Source of the DNA: Ottelia alismoides
Taxonomy: Eukaryota > Streptophyta > Magnoliopsida > Alismatales > Hydrocharitaceae
Assembly: GCA_037367405.1 (NCBI GenBank)
Contig: JAZKJV010011613.1
Span: forward strand, 682,001-746,000
Reading direction: 5' to 3'
Length of the DNA stretch: 64,000 bases
Below are positions 47,865-60,400 of the stretch, piece after piece (the stretch's first letter is position 1; every line of letters starts with the position of its first letter). Under the pieces are notes generated by a model that searched no databases, had not been told where the DNA came from, and saw nothing but the letters and a program-made list of their open reading frames with translations. Made by a program: the position numbers and the translations under genes.

Positions 47865-48213
47865 TACTTAGGACGTACATTGTCCTAAGTATAGGGGGGT
47901 GTGCACCCCGAGTTCTTTCATCCTCTCCATTGTCTCCTCTTCTTGTCTATACTTAGGGATATTTTACCCTAAGTATAGGGGGAAACAATATGAGTACGAT
48001 CTGTTCATTCCCACCCTTGACCCCCCTGCATTGTGTACAGTCTACTATACTTACGATTATTTGATCCTAAGTACAGGGGGGACGGTCAACTTCTCATTCA
48101 TTTGTTCGTCCATTAAGTTCTTTATTCTTTCGACTTTCCTATACTTAGTACGAGTTATGTCTTCTCTTTTCTCTCTGATCTATGAGGACATAGCTCAAGC
48201 TAAGTATAGGGGG
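47865..48213 (+). other. Four hairpin-plus-purine modules after G1 pol
   Basis: Modules at 47865-47899, 47948-47982, 48045-48081 and 48139-48213 each pair ACTTAGG (or a close variant) with CCTAAGT and end in A(T/C)AGGGGG(G). Loops are 11-14 bases in the first three and about 55 in the last. The purine end repeats the true PPT (50172-50185). A further inverted pair, ACGAGTTATG and CATAACTCGT, brackets the last module. The same modules are found in the non-autonomous element (30555-30775). Confidence 0.85.
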
Positions 48214-50171
48214 TCGTATAGACTACGTATATACTTTAGCCATAACTCGTACTTTCGTATTTTTCTAATAATATGGCTAAAAATTCTTTAAAATTCATTA
48301 AAAATCTTTAATAAAAAGGTGTTCTATTCCTCAAATTCTTTTTATATCTTACTGATTAATAAATCAGGTGAAAATGTTTTTTTGCAAAATGTTTGAAAAA
48401 TAGTTTGAAAATTTTTGTGAACATTTATTGAAAACTATTTTGAAAATATTTTGTTACACGTTTTCAACCTTTGTAAAAATTTGTGGTTTGTAAAAATTTA
48501 TTTTCTTTGTGTAAAATAAAATGTTTGAAAAATGAATTGCAAATGGTTTGAAAAATGGTTGCAAAAAATGTTTTGAAAAACCTATATATACTGTTTTAAA
48601 AACCTTTGCAAAAATGATTTTCAAATGTGTGTACATGTTTGTAAAAATGTTTGTAAAAAATATTTTGGACTATAGTTTTCAAAAATTGTGTGAAAAGCTT
48701 GTGTCAAATAAGTTTGAGGAATATATGCATCACACCTAAAATCTACTATATATATACATATAAAATTGAGCACCTACCCTGTAAATTCTTAAAATCCACT
48801 TCTTATATATATAAGAAGCATTTCTGTGTATATATTTTTACCTAGCTTTTAGCCAAAATCTTTTTCTTTTCAAAAAAATCCCAAAAACATTTGCAAAAAA
48901 AAACATTTGAAAAACCTTTTTGAAAAAGACAAAAAAAATGCATCTGCATATGCACCATCATCATCTTTTTAAAAATCCATAAAAAGTTCAAAATCTTTGA
49001 AAAAAAATTGCATCACAAAAATATTTTCTGCATAGCATTGCATAGCTTGAGCATTTTTCGGATTGAGTTTGATAGTTGAACAAGTCTGAATAAAATCCGG
49101 AGATTGGAGCTTGATTGGACCTTAAAATCTACCTAATAACAGGAACCTTATAGGAACTGAGTTTGAGGTACTTCAGGTCTAGTTGACTTAATTCTTTGAG
49201 GATCACGGGACTTGGTTCAATGGATTCTTGACTGCCTAAGTAGAGTATTTCGGATCACACACACGACTCTTGTTTATAATGACCTAACTTGGACACCTGC
49301 ACCTTTCACATGGCTCAACTCAGTTGGAGTGGTGAGGGGATTGGATTTGCCGGTATGAGACGCACACAAGTGGAAACATTTGTCCTCCTCTAGGGAGGGA
49401 AGTGCACCCCAACCCGTCCAGTAATAAGGAAGTCTAAAGACAGGAAGCTGTGGGTTGCAATAAAGCTTCAAAAGAGGGATAGTCTACTGGCTCAAGAGGA
49501 AAAACTCCTTATGTAAATGCTGCTGTGAATAGTATTCAAAAAAAATGTTTAGGCATGTACAAAAATAAAAAGCCTGCAAAGTATGTACAAATGTTGTAAA
49601 GCCAATAAGCAAGCTTGAGTTCCAAAGTCAAATATGTGAGCCTGCAGCTGGATGACTTGACTACACCGGTCTTGCATCCCAGGATAGGTAGCTACACTGG
49701 CTACCGTCCATTCTTCTCTTCACCCCCTCCTCTTGAGCTAGTTGCCACTTGAACTTAGAAGGGAATACCCCGCTCCTCGAGGATGGAGTTGTTGGATTGG
49801 GGAATCATTGGGTTGTCGTACTGGAGAAGTCAGTCTCTTTGTCATTCTAGTTGGGGAGAGTCACCATCACTTACACTGTACGAGTCAGATTCATAGTCAT
49901 AAGAGTTTGCGTATGAGTTGAGATATTTCTGACCTGGCTATAGAGGAGACTTGAACAGAGTTTTGGCATTCTCAAGGACTGTTGGATTTCAAATTCGGGT
50001 CTCATTAAGGTTCCGCCCGCACTAAAATTCCAAAGGTCTGACTTAAGCTCCAAACTTTGATTTTGTGAAGACAAGTTTGATAATTAAACTAAATCCAAGT
50101 TCTTCTTTTTCTTTTCTTTCCTTTTCTTTTTGCACTTATTGCATAAGTGTTTGCTAGGGACTAGCAAAGGT
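48214..50171 (+). other. G1 3' noncoding region
   Basis: Two parts. From about 48350 to 49020 the DNA is built from variations on TTTGAAAA and TTTGTAAAAA, a degenerate repeat. From about 49060 to 50170 there is a block of normal composition that is closely matched, inverted, at 61290-62440 in G2. The minus-strand 67-codon frame at 49871-50074 is present in G2 too but shows no sign of selection. The block is kept in a pol-deleted copy, so it may hold signals needed in cis. Confidence 0.75.
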
Positions 50172-50185
50172 AAAGTATAGGGGGA
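50172..50185 (+). other. G1 polypurine tract
   Basis: AAAGTATAGGGGGA directly before the 3' LTR start at 50186. It would prime plus-strand DNA synthesis. Confidence 0.93.
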
Positions 50186-53100
50186 TGATGAATCCACATT
50201 TCATCATCTCTATTCTATCATTTTGGCCTCAAAAACCCTAGCAAATGCCTGTAAATAGCATTAAATAGAGCATATTAGCATTCATGCATGTGCATGTAAT
50301 TAGTATATAAAATACTGTAATTAAAGCCAAAATTATAGAATAAATAAAAGAAAAGAAAAAGAATAAAATATTGTAAATATTTTATGACCCGAAACCCCGA
50401 GACCTAGGCAGCTTGATGAATAGGTCGAACAGAAATAAAGTAGGGGAGATAAGGGCTAAAATACCTATTCATTTCCTTCATTCTTTATTCATTTTGGGAC
50501 CTATTTTTGCTTTCACTTTTTATACATCAAATAAAGAAACTTTGTATATGAAAGTTTTAGATAATTCAATAAAGAAAAATACAAAATTGATTTCACTGAA
50601 AAATCACGTACAGATAAAAAGTTATGGTCTGAATAAAAATCCAAAATCCCAACTTCCTAGACTCGTATCTCACAAATGAAAACTCCAAATGCAGCAAACT
50701 CACTTTAATTGTGTATAGAATAAAATAAGATATTTAATGGCGGTGGTTTCGCATTTAGCGGAGCTACGGTTTGAAAGTTGAGTTTTGGACACTCATTGTA
50801 TACTTGTACAGATTAAAATATTCAATTTATTATTTACTCATTATTTTTGTATTTTTATATTTTTTGTAATTTTGTAAATATTACTTATAATAATTATGTA
50901 TATTAAAATCAGACTAAAAACCTAAATAAAATATAAAATAAAATATGTATGTATAAAATACATAGGTATTATACCTATATATATACCTATATATAACAGA
51001 ATTATATTTTATTAAATATACAAAATAATTCAGAAAAATAAAATAAAAATATTATTAAGTGTATAAAAGTATTTTATAATTTTATAAAATACTAAATAAA
51101 AAATAGATAAATTAAAATCACAAAATAAAAATAAAAGAATAAAATATATAGATATTATACCTATAAGGGCTATAAAAGGTAAGTTGTAAAAATATACCTC
51201 CTAAAAATAATTAAAAGCAGAATCAAATACTACATTAAATAACAAACATTTTTTATTTTATACTTAAAATTTAATTCGTTTATCTTCTATTTTTAATTGA
51301 ATTACTAATTCTTTTTCCAGGGATTTTTCCTGATTGGTCCACGTGGACCAATCAGGGGACAGACAAAGTTGAACTTGGTCAACTAGCTGTCCTAGCCCTG
51401 TGACCTTGTCAGAGGCATCGTTTTTTGTCACCTTTGACGATTTTTCGAGGCTTGACCTTTCACCCATTCACGATAGTCTCTTCTTGACTTTTGCTCGCAC
51501 ATGATCGAGGATTCACGGCCAGGTGAAACCTCGGGGTATGGAGCGTCGATTAACCCGATGATCCTTGGTCTTTGGACCACCCCAGTCATCGAGTCAAATC
51601 CCTTAAAACTAAACCTCCGACTTCCATTCAAAAATTGAACCGCAAATCATCCAGATTTTCCCCCTGGACCCGCTCGAGCTTCCTGGAGGTGACAGCTCCA
51701 AGTTCTCTTCTTCAAGGCGGCGGATCGACACGATCTGGGCGTGTTCCACCCCTACCTCTGATGACCTTCCCGTCGAGGTACTTCAACCTCGGGTACCCCC
51801 TTGAGGTGTTTATTCACTCCATTTTCGTTCTCAGTTCATTCCTTGTAGTCTTAGGATCATTTAGGTCCCCGTTTCGTTTCCCATCCTCCATCGATTCGCT
51901 CAATCGAGTTCCCTCGCAGGAGCAAGCTTCGGCGAGCATCGAAATCGTTGTTCACCCCTTGTGAGAACCCCCTAGAGGTTGAGGCATTTTACCCTCGCCT
52001 CCATTGACCATTTTGGCAGTTGCAGGAGCTCAAAAGACCACTGTGAAGGGTTGATTTTGGAAAGCCAAAGGTACCTGGGCCACCATTCTTCCTGGGCTTT
52101 GCCGCGGAGCGCCAGTGCCTCTCGAGCCATTTTGGCTCCGTCGGTGGACTCAGGACTCTTCCAGGCTGCATTTGGGACCTTCTGCGACGAAGACGAAGGC
52201 CGGAGCAGCCCCCCAGCATCGATTGAAGTTCGTCGGAGGCTGGGTTCTTCCCTGTTCTTACAGGAAGGTCCGCATTCGTCCGATCAAGCTCCATCCCCAG
52301 GAGCTACAGCCATCGTCGGATCTTCTGCGCCCTGGCCGTTCGATCACCTGACCATCTTCTAATCTTGGCCGTTGGAATGCGAAGCGTCATCGGAGGCCCT
52401 CGAGCGGACACGTGTCAAGTGGATGCATCTGAGCCATCCGCCAGCGCCTTAGCGTGGGAATTTTGCAAGTATACCCGCGCTTCTTTTTGTAATTTTATTT
52501 TAGTCCAGAAACTTTCATTGGTAGTTTAAAATATTTTGTAATATCTATAATTAGGCCCTTGAACTTTCAATATTTGCGTTTAGTCCTCGGCCACGTCACC
52601 TCACGTGACCAGTTCACGTGAGGTGCTGGGCTTTTTGCAGCGAGGCCCTTGGCCATTTTAGCATTTCGATTTAGTCCAGTAACTTTTATATCACGTGTAA
52701 TTATTTCTGGGATATTTGCATTCAGACCCCTGAGGTTTTTGAAATTACATTTGGGTCCTTCCCAAGCGCGTGCAAGTCATGCGCCTTGGTGGACATTTTG
52801 CACCTGTACCCGTGCGGGTTTGGTTATTTGTGATTGGTCCTTTAAATTAATTATTCAGTGTAATATTTTGTTGGAAAATTGCATATTTTCCCCTGGATGT
52901 TCTGATATTTGCACTTATACCCCTGCTAGGCCACATATTTTTGCTGGATTGATCCATTTATTTAAGGCATCATTTTAATTCGAAAAATTCCCAAAAATTT
53001 AACTTAAGCTCCTATTAACTTGCACTTCCACGTCATACTTTTGCATTTTGTTTTTGTTGCATTTTATTATTTATTAAAAATCAAAAACATGCCTTTTAGT

Positions 53101-54010
53101 TGTTGTCTAGCCTAGAAAATACCAAAAAATATTAAAATACCTAGAAAAATTCCAAAAAAATTACCTACTGTCTATTTTAGTCTATTTTAGTGTCAGTCTA
53201 AAAGTCACTAATACTTTCAAAAGAAAAACCTTTAAAATTTGAAAATACCGAAAAACTTCAAAAAAATTCTAAAAAATTCTAGAAAAATCAAAAAAATAAA
53301 ATCTCTGGTCATATAGGTTCTTTATTTTATTCTCTTTATTTTAAAATTAGTTTGGAAAAATTTTGTGGCTGTTTGATATTTTTCATTCTTATTTTACCTT
53401 CCGCCAGTGATTTATTCCCTGTTTTCCTTTATTTTGCCTTTTAAAAATTTCAAACATATTCTGAAAATCACCCAAAAATGACAAAAATAGTAAAAATTTC
53501 TAAAAAGACCAAAAATATTTTATCCCCCAATTTTTGACTATTTTCCCCATTTTTATAAATATTTTATCACCTCTTTTATTATATAGTTTATATATTCCAA
53601 TATTGAAAAAGAAAATAAAAAATTAAAAATATAAAAAGAAAATAAAAAATCAGAAAATTGAAAATCAAAATCCAAAATAAAAATAAAAAAATAAAAAAAT
53701 TAAAAAATAAAAACCCACAAAAACATTTACCTTTGCATAGTGTAAATAATCACATCACATTCACGGACACACACTTGTGGATCTACCCTGCCTTGCTCCC
53801 TGTGTTCGAACTCTCTACGTACTTGCTTCTATGCATCATTTATGTAGAGTTAAAAATAAATTTTAACTTCACATCTGCTTGTCATTTCTTGATATCTTTA
53901 GCGTGGGTTAATTTTTGATTAAATACGAGGATCACTGAGGGTCGCCGCAGTGACACGATTATCTCCGCCTTGTGAGAGATAATTAGACCCCTTGATTTTC
54001 GTGTTAATCA
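50186..54010 (+). repeat. G1 3' LTR (3825 bp)
   Basis: Same limits and order as the 5' LTR with scattered substitutions and small indels. Followed by TSD CATAT. Its G-box palindrome (51329-51356) is six bases longer than that of the 5' LTR because one base differs there. Frames at 51428-52362 mirror those of the 5' LTR and are not taken as genes. Confidence 0.95.
51329..51356. promoter_or_regulatory. G-box palindrome in G1 3' LTR
   Basis: Perfect 28 bp palindrome centred on GGTCCACGTGGACC, at the same LTR position as in the 5' LTR. Confidence 0.6.
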
Positions 54011-54848
54011 CATATCCAAAAATTCCTAAAAGCTACAAAATATAAAATCAAAAAATTAGAAAACCTTAAAAACCTTATAAAAATTTGTAAAAATTATCTA
54101 AAAATCCAAAGTTCTTCCTATTTGTGAAATTTCATATATTATATATACTATATATTTAACATAGTTTTGAGTAGATTCTGGACATATTAATATTTATTAA
54201 ACTCAAAACGAACCCATATATTTAGTCTGTTTACTATTTTTTATTTTTTGTACCTTAAAAATCCCATAAAATTATTAAAATTTCTATAAAAATTTCCAAA
54301 AATAGAGTAAAATATAGAAATCATAAAAATATTTTATTTCTTATATTTTGAGTATATTTGAATATAAATATAAATATAAATATATTACTTATATAACATA
54401 TAATATCATTATTATTATATATAATCTCATATTTTATTTTAAAAAATTAAAAAGAAACTAAAAATTGTAAAATTAAAAAGAAAAATAAAAAAATAAAATT
54501 TTGTAGAGAATATATAAAATGATTAAAAATCTATAAAAAAATAAATATAATTAAGAACCAGCAAACTCAAAACAAAAAGCATAAAAAGAGAAAATAACAA
54601 CAAATTGGTCTTAACTAGCAATAATTAATATTAATTTCTCAATCTATTTGTTAGCTCCCTGAGTTTGACACTGCACGCATACTTGCACCTATAAACATAT
54701 TATATAGAGTTATAATATTTTTTAACTCATATTTCACATTGACTGCTTTATCTATATCCGTGGGTTTATTGATGATTGACTTGCATTTGTGATTGGTCGA
54801 CACAACGATTACTAATTAAGCTTGGTTTGGATTACTGAGATCATTTCA
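54011..54848 (+). repeat. Older gypsy LTR, right piece, split by G1
   Basis: Starts with the second CATAT and continues the LTR broken at 35311: AT-rich tract to about 54590, GAGTTTGACACTGCACGC near 54660, ATAGAGTTATAATATTTTT near 54700, and a GTGGGTTTATTGATGATTG phrase near 54760 like the end of the G1 LTR. The end near 54848 (ATTTCA) is approximate. No PBS follows. Confidence 0.7.
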
Positions 54849-55429
54849 AAAGCTTAGTTATCAGATGTTTGATCAAATATTTATATTATTATTAAATGTC
54901 AATTTTATCATAGAAAATTCATAATTGTCTTGATTTACATTGAAATAACACATTAAGAAAGTAATCTTGATGATCCACTCATCATCCGACCCATCTCCAC
55001 TAAATATGGAATACCTAGGGCAAACAGAGTCAGAATCGCGTGAAATAAATTCGAGCAGTTTGCTCATTTAATTCTCTACTTAATTAAATTGTTTATTTCA
55101 TGTTTCATTATGGGAAAAAAGTAACCAAAAATATTTTTTTACAAATCCGTAAATACATGCAAAAATAATATCACTACGGGAATTTTTTGATTTTTAGTTT
55201 ATGCATCTTGGTGTCAACTATTGGCTGCTTATTTGGGGACATACTTATACTTTATAAATAAATTTTATTATCTAAAAAACTCATCCAAAGAGTGCGTAAA
55301 TAGTAGCTTTTCATTTTAGCGAAAAATACTTTGAAAAATGCATCTTATGCATAAACTAGGAGTCCTCGTACATATGATATACAAAATCTTGTTCTTAAGG
55401 TTTGGATCAGATTCAAGATCTTCGACCGA
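54849..55429 (-). other. Leader and possible gag start of a third copia element
   Basis: Internal sequence next to the PBS at 55430-55442. A 64-codon minus-strand frame (55067-54873) begins MSKLLEFISRD and contains YSIFSGDGSDDEWIIKIT, which weakly resembles the fold-start of copia gag (FxGxNYxxWxxKM). It then runs into the older gypsy LTR, so the copia element is cut here. Confidence 0.45.
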
Positions 55430-55442
55430 GGCTCTAATACCA
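55430..55442 (-). other. Primer binding site, tRNA-iMet type, one change
   Basis: Minus strand TGGTATTAGAGCC, one C-to-T change from the site at 6560-6572, two bases inside the LTR at 55445. Confidence 0.88.
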
Positions 55443-55444
55443 CT

Positions 55445-57458
55445 TGAATGCTAGGATTTAGGTATTAGAACATCACTGAAGCATGTAGATTGTATCAAAT
55501 ATGATTTAGGGCAATTAGGCATACTAATTGCAACGGGCAGTAGAATTTAAAAATTTTAATTATAAGAGACCACATGATATGAATACACTTCTCAAATTAT
55601 TCCATCAGTATCACAAAGAGTCAAAGGATTATCTGTTGAAGAGTGATTGCGATCTCATGTTTGTAAACGAAGAGACCTCATGTCTCAAGTCTGATCTGAC
55701 GAAAAATGCACTTGCGGGTGCGCGAATGAGATGTGTGCTTCCCACGATTCGAGTTGAAGATCCGAGCATGGAACCTCCTGATTTCATCTCACAAAATGTG
55801 TGGCCTTCCTCACGAGCAAGAATCACCAAAGAAAGTGGAAATCAACGAGTAGTTGATCTGGCAACACAATGGCGATGTGACAATGTGAGACTCTCTAGGT
55901 CAATATAGTAAACGGTCACAATATTGAGAGAGAGAGAGAGATTGGGCATGTATGAGAGTAGAGAGATACATATTTATTTCTACTTCTTATTGTAAGAGAA
56001 AGAGCTAGGTCTAGCCTTTCTTTTATAACAAATTGGATATCCATGGATCTCAATCCATGTGCACACATAATTAATGATGTAGATTAATTTGTGCTTCAAA
56101 TCAATGGCCATGATTTTATTGCATAAATTTGCAATAACAAATAATTAATTTAAAATAAATTAAATATATTAAATATTCATCAATATATGTTAAGTTGAAT
56201 TAAATAAATTAATGTAAAAATAATTAGAAGGAGGACAAGCCTCCTTCCTAACATAGAGTGGACGACCACATTCAATAGGGATTCAATGGTGGTCATCCAC
56301 CCTATATAATAGGATGGTGACTTCCTTTTTCCAATTTTGTCAAATCTCATATCTCATCAAATATTACACATGTGTAATACCTTTTATTGCATAATTATTC
56401 ACCAAAAAAATATCAAATTGTTTTGTAATAATTTTAATTATGTCATTGACAATTATGAATCAAGTACAACCATCCAAAATAAAATGTAAGCATTTACAAT
56501 TTATTGTTCAATGTGAATCCAATTCACATCAATATTTAATTTGTAAATATTATTTACGATTAATCTCTCTAAAATATTATAAACAATAGTTATAATATTT
56601 ATGATTATAATAGATAATGATATCCACATTAATAATTAGATCATATTTAGTTGTCTTAGATGACTATTCTCACGTGTCCAAACAATATGAATCATATTCA
56701 TATTTTTCATGATAATTAAAACACAAATAATCATCAATTTCTCAATTCTCAGATACATTATTAACAATAGAATTATTCTTTAACTCTTTCAAGAATATTG
56801 TGCTTTCTCTGTGGATACTTTGAGATAAGGACATGATGATTGTACATTTCATGTATAGTGACTTGGATACTGACATCGTATCTCAAATCCAGATCAAGGC
56901 AACCTCTCAAAGATATTTCATTAAATCAAACTATAAATCTAATATTCTCATTGCATCTGAATCACATTCAGATCAATGTCCAACATTTGGACTAAGATTA
57001 GATTACTAATCTACTGAGAGGAGTCACTAAAATCCAATCATGTTTCATTACTTTCTCAAAATGGAAGTGTCAGGTTATATAATCAATTACGATTGCATCA
57101 CCCTCGAATATTCCTAATACATGTAATTCCTGCAACTGGAAGACCTAGAATAAACTGGAAGTTTGAGATCATATCTAGATTGTCTTCTTCAAGGTTGTAT
57201 CATTAAGTTTCTCATTAGGTCAATGGGAGTCCGTATCGATCATGTACTTTCCAAAAGCATATATCATGCCTACAAATTCTTATCGTGCTTCCAAAGCAAG
57301 ATGATCATGCATGGAATCGATCGATCCTGATAGTTCATGAGTGATCTTATGTCTTTCGGTTCAGTAGTGAACCTATATGATCCCTTTGAGAGACCGTATT
57401 ACTCATATGCCCTTTGTATGCACACAAGATCATCGGTGTACAGAAGTTGATTAGTCAT
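55445..57458 (-). repeat. Copia LTR, third copy, outer end cut off
   Basis: Inner end at 55445 (TGAATGCTAGG), then the same order as 6575-9220 but more diverged. GA repeats near 55926-55942. It stops near 57458, where the G2 LTR starts; the preceding bases GTCAT (57454-57458) are the likely G2 target site. The 126-codon frame at 55528-55908 lies in the R-U5 part and overlaps positions that are broken in the other LTR copies, so it is not taken as a gene. Confidence 0.87.
56020..56027 (-). promoter_or_regulatory. Predicted TATA box in copia LTR copy 3
   Basis: TATAAAAG on the minus strand, about 582 bp from the inner LTR end. Confidence 0.55.
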
Positions 57459-60400
57459 TGAAAAACAAAAATGTGAGAGCCGCTAAATAGTGGTCTGACA
57501 AATCAGACTCATTGTCGCTGAGGCGACTACTCAAGCCTTCTCGTTTATCAACAATTAACCCACGCAATTAATCAAGCAATCAACAACAAGGATTAAAATT
57601 TATTATACCCTACTAAAAATGTACAATGGCAAGTAAGTAGGGGTCGAACACAGGAAACAAAGGTGTAAAGTGTAGACAAAAAGTCGAAGTCTAGGTCTAA
57701 TGAACTACTTAGCCAATCTGGATTTTTTTGTGGTTTTTTAATTTTATATTTTTTTATTTTATTATATGTTTTTTTTTTAATTTTGTATTTTGATTTTTAA
57801 TTTTCTGATTATTTATTTTTTTATATTATATATATTTTTTATTTTCTTTTTCAATATTGGAATATATTATCTATATAAGAGAGGAGGTGCTAGGGTATTT
57901 GTAAAAATAAGGGAAAATAGTAAAAAATTATGAAATAAAATCTTTTTGGTCTTTTTATAATTTTTTATTGTTTTTGTGATTTTTGGGTATTTTTCAGAAT
58001 CTTTTTGGTATTTTTAAAAGTGAAAATATAGGAAAACAGTGACTTAGCTACTGGCTGAAGGTAAAATGGGAATTAAAAATATCAAACAGCAACAAAATTT
58101 CCTCAAACTAATTTCAAAATAAAGGTAATAGAACAGAGAAGATACAGAGCTTGAGTTTATACTTTTACAAATTTCCTACTATTTATAGATTTTTTTTGAA
58201 GTTTTTAAGTATTTTCTAATTTTTAAGGTTTTTGTTTTTAGATTTTTAGTGACTTTTGGACTGACACTAAAATAGGTTAAAATAGACACTAGGTGGTTTT
58301 TTTTTGGAATTTTTCTAGGGGATTTAATATTTTTTTTGGTATTTTCTAAGATAGACAGTGGGTGAAATGCATATTTTTGATTTTTAATAATTGCTAAAAT
58401 GCAATAAAAATAAAAAGCAAAATTATGGCGCGGAAGTGCAAGTTAACAGGAGCCTATGTGATTTTTTGGTAATTTTTAGAGTTAATATGATGCATGAAAT
58501 AAATAGAGCAAGCAAGCAAAAATAACCAGCCTAGCAGGGGTATATCTGTAAATAGGCAAAGTATCCAGGGCACGCATGCAATTTTCCAATAGAATATTAC
58601 ATAATTTTGCGAATTAATGGACTAAATACCAATCACAAAACCTGTAGGGGTATGCCTGCAAAGTGTCCAAGGTCGCGCGCGAAGCACGTGAACCTGGGAG
58701 GGGTATAACTGCAATATTGAAAACCCTGGGGGCTTACATGCAAAAAGGCCAATACTTTTATACAACAGCTGAAAGATTAGGTACTAAAGGTGAACACACA
58801 AAAACTCCTGGGTTCCCTCGCAAAAAGCCCAGACGCACGTGACGGGCGCGTGCGCCAGGCGGGGGACCTAGACGTAATATCCAAAAGGCCAGGGGGATGC
58901 GTGTAAATATTACAAAAACAATTAAACATCCCATGAAAGTTTAGTTACTAATAAACTATTATAAAAACTAGCGGGGGAGGAATGCAAAATTACCCACACC
59001 GGGGGCGCATCCAACGGCTGATAGGTCTCACTTAACACCACGTGGAGCGTCCTCCTTGCGCGATGCCCCTTCGGCTGGACGACCCTGATTAGATGACTGA
59101 AGTTGATAGAACGGTAGGGGTTGGATCTGATCCTACAGTGGCTGCTATCCTGGGTGATCGGCCTTTGATCAGACGGCGTGGAGAGTCCACCAAGAACACC
59201 CGAAGAACAGACCCCGTCGAGTTTGAATCGACAAAGGGCGGCTCCTCCGTGCACCTGGGCGGTCCCCGATCATCTCCGTGTACTCCTGCAGGGTTCCTCT
59301 GACGTCTGGCAGCTTCAAAATGCCCAGGCGAAGGCCAGGGCCCTCCCGCTGCGTAGGCGGAGCTTGGTGGTTCCAAGCTTCCTCCGGCGAGGCAAAAAAT
59401 CCTCGAGATGCGTGGTTGAGTTTCAGACCTGCAAGGAAAATGGTAAAGAAGTCGGGGACAAAATGCCCCGACCTCGTGGAGAGTTTCACAGGGGTGTACA
59501 ACGACGTGGGAAAGTGACGTCGGCCGGCGAGACTCGATGCCGACCGAGACGAAATCGAAATGGCCCGATGATTGATTGACGATGGATCATAACGAAGCGA
59601 ACGCAAGGAAGAGTTTTAACGACTTGGACACTAGTTAACAGTAGAGAAGAAAGGGGGAAAAGGCCTCACCAAGGTGTGCACGAAGGGGTCTCCGGCGAGA
59701 ACTCCGGCGAGGGGATCAGACTCGATTCAACGCTGCCTTGCTCCCACGAGAAGCCCGACGAGCTCCTGCTGTCACCAGGAGTAACTTCAAGGGCTTAGGT
59801 TAGGGTTTTGGTGGTGGAAGAGTGATCAAAAGAGAGAGGAAAGTCGGGGGCGTATTTGAAGGTTTGGCTGCCTGCCCGACCAGCTCCAAAGAACGAGGCG
59901 CGCTGCTCGCATCGATGCTCCACAGCCCGAGGAAAGATATGGGTGAGCATCATCGACCAACGGCAAACAAAAGCCAAGAAGACTTTGACATAAAACGAGG
60001 AGCGGGCAGCCCTTGAAAAAATCAAGAAACAGACCCAAAACCATTCTGACATGGCTACAGGGGGGAGGTCAGACAGTTGACCGGAGGTCAACTGTCAGAC
60101 CAACCTGGTTGGTCCACGTGGACCAACCAGGAAAAAACCCTTGTAAAATCAATTAAAAATATTAAATGAATTATTTAGCTTTAGGTTATTAAATAAAAAT
60201 TGTTTATTATTTTATATATTATTTTATGGTAATTTTTAATTATTTTTATGAGGTGTATTTTTACAACTTACCTTTTATAGCCCTTATAGGTATATTACCT
60301 ATGTATTTTATTCTTTTATTTTTATTTTGTATATTTTAATTTATTTATTTTAGTTTATTTTTTATAAAATTAAATAATACTTTTATATACTTAAAAAATA

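Larger units (their letters stand above)
35312..54010 (+). mobile_element. G1: complete Athila-like Ty3/gypsy LTR retrotransposon (18.7 kb)
   Basis: LTRs 35312-39149 (3838 bp) and 50186-54010 (3825 bp) both run TGATGAATCC to TTAATCA. A perfect 5 bp TSD CATAT flanks the element (35307-35311, 54011-54015). The PBS is tRNA-Asp type and the PPT is AAAGTATAGGGGGA. Domain order gag-PR-RT-RNase H-IN places it in Ty3/gypsy; RT and gag sequence are closest to the Athila branch. Over the first 250 bp the LTRs differ at about 6 positions by eye, so it is not very old. Gag-pol has seven in-frame stops and about three frameshifts, so it is no longer autonomous. It is long for the group, mostly from its long LTRs and noncoding ends. 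Confidence 0.95.

Noticed and set aside
47865..48213. CRISPR-like spaced repeat array
   Set aside because: Only four imperfect units of hairpin form inside a plant retrotransposon; spacing and units do not fit CRISPR.
49871..50074. 67-codon antisense frame conserved in G1 and G2 (61385-61588)
   Set aside because: Both begin at TTG, not ATG, and by eye amino-acid-changing differences are at least as common as silent ones. This is conserved DNA, not a shown gene.
55528..55908. 126-codon frame in copia LTR copy 3
   Set aside because: The matching positions in the other two copia LTRs are interrupted, so it is a chance opening.
59089..60091. Frames up to 145 codons in the G2 LTR
   Set aside because: Same GC-rich LTR block with frames on both strands; no family resemblance.
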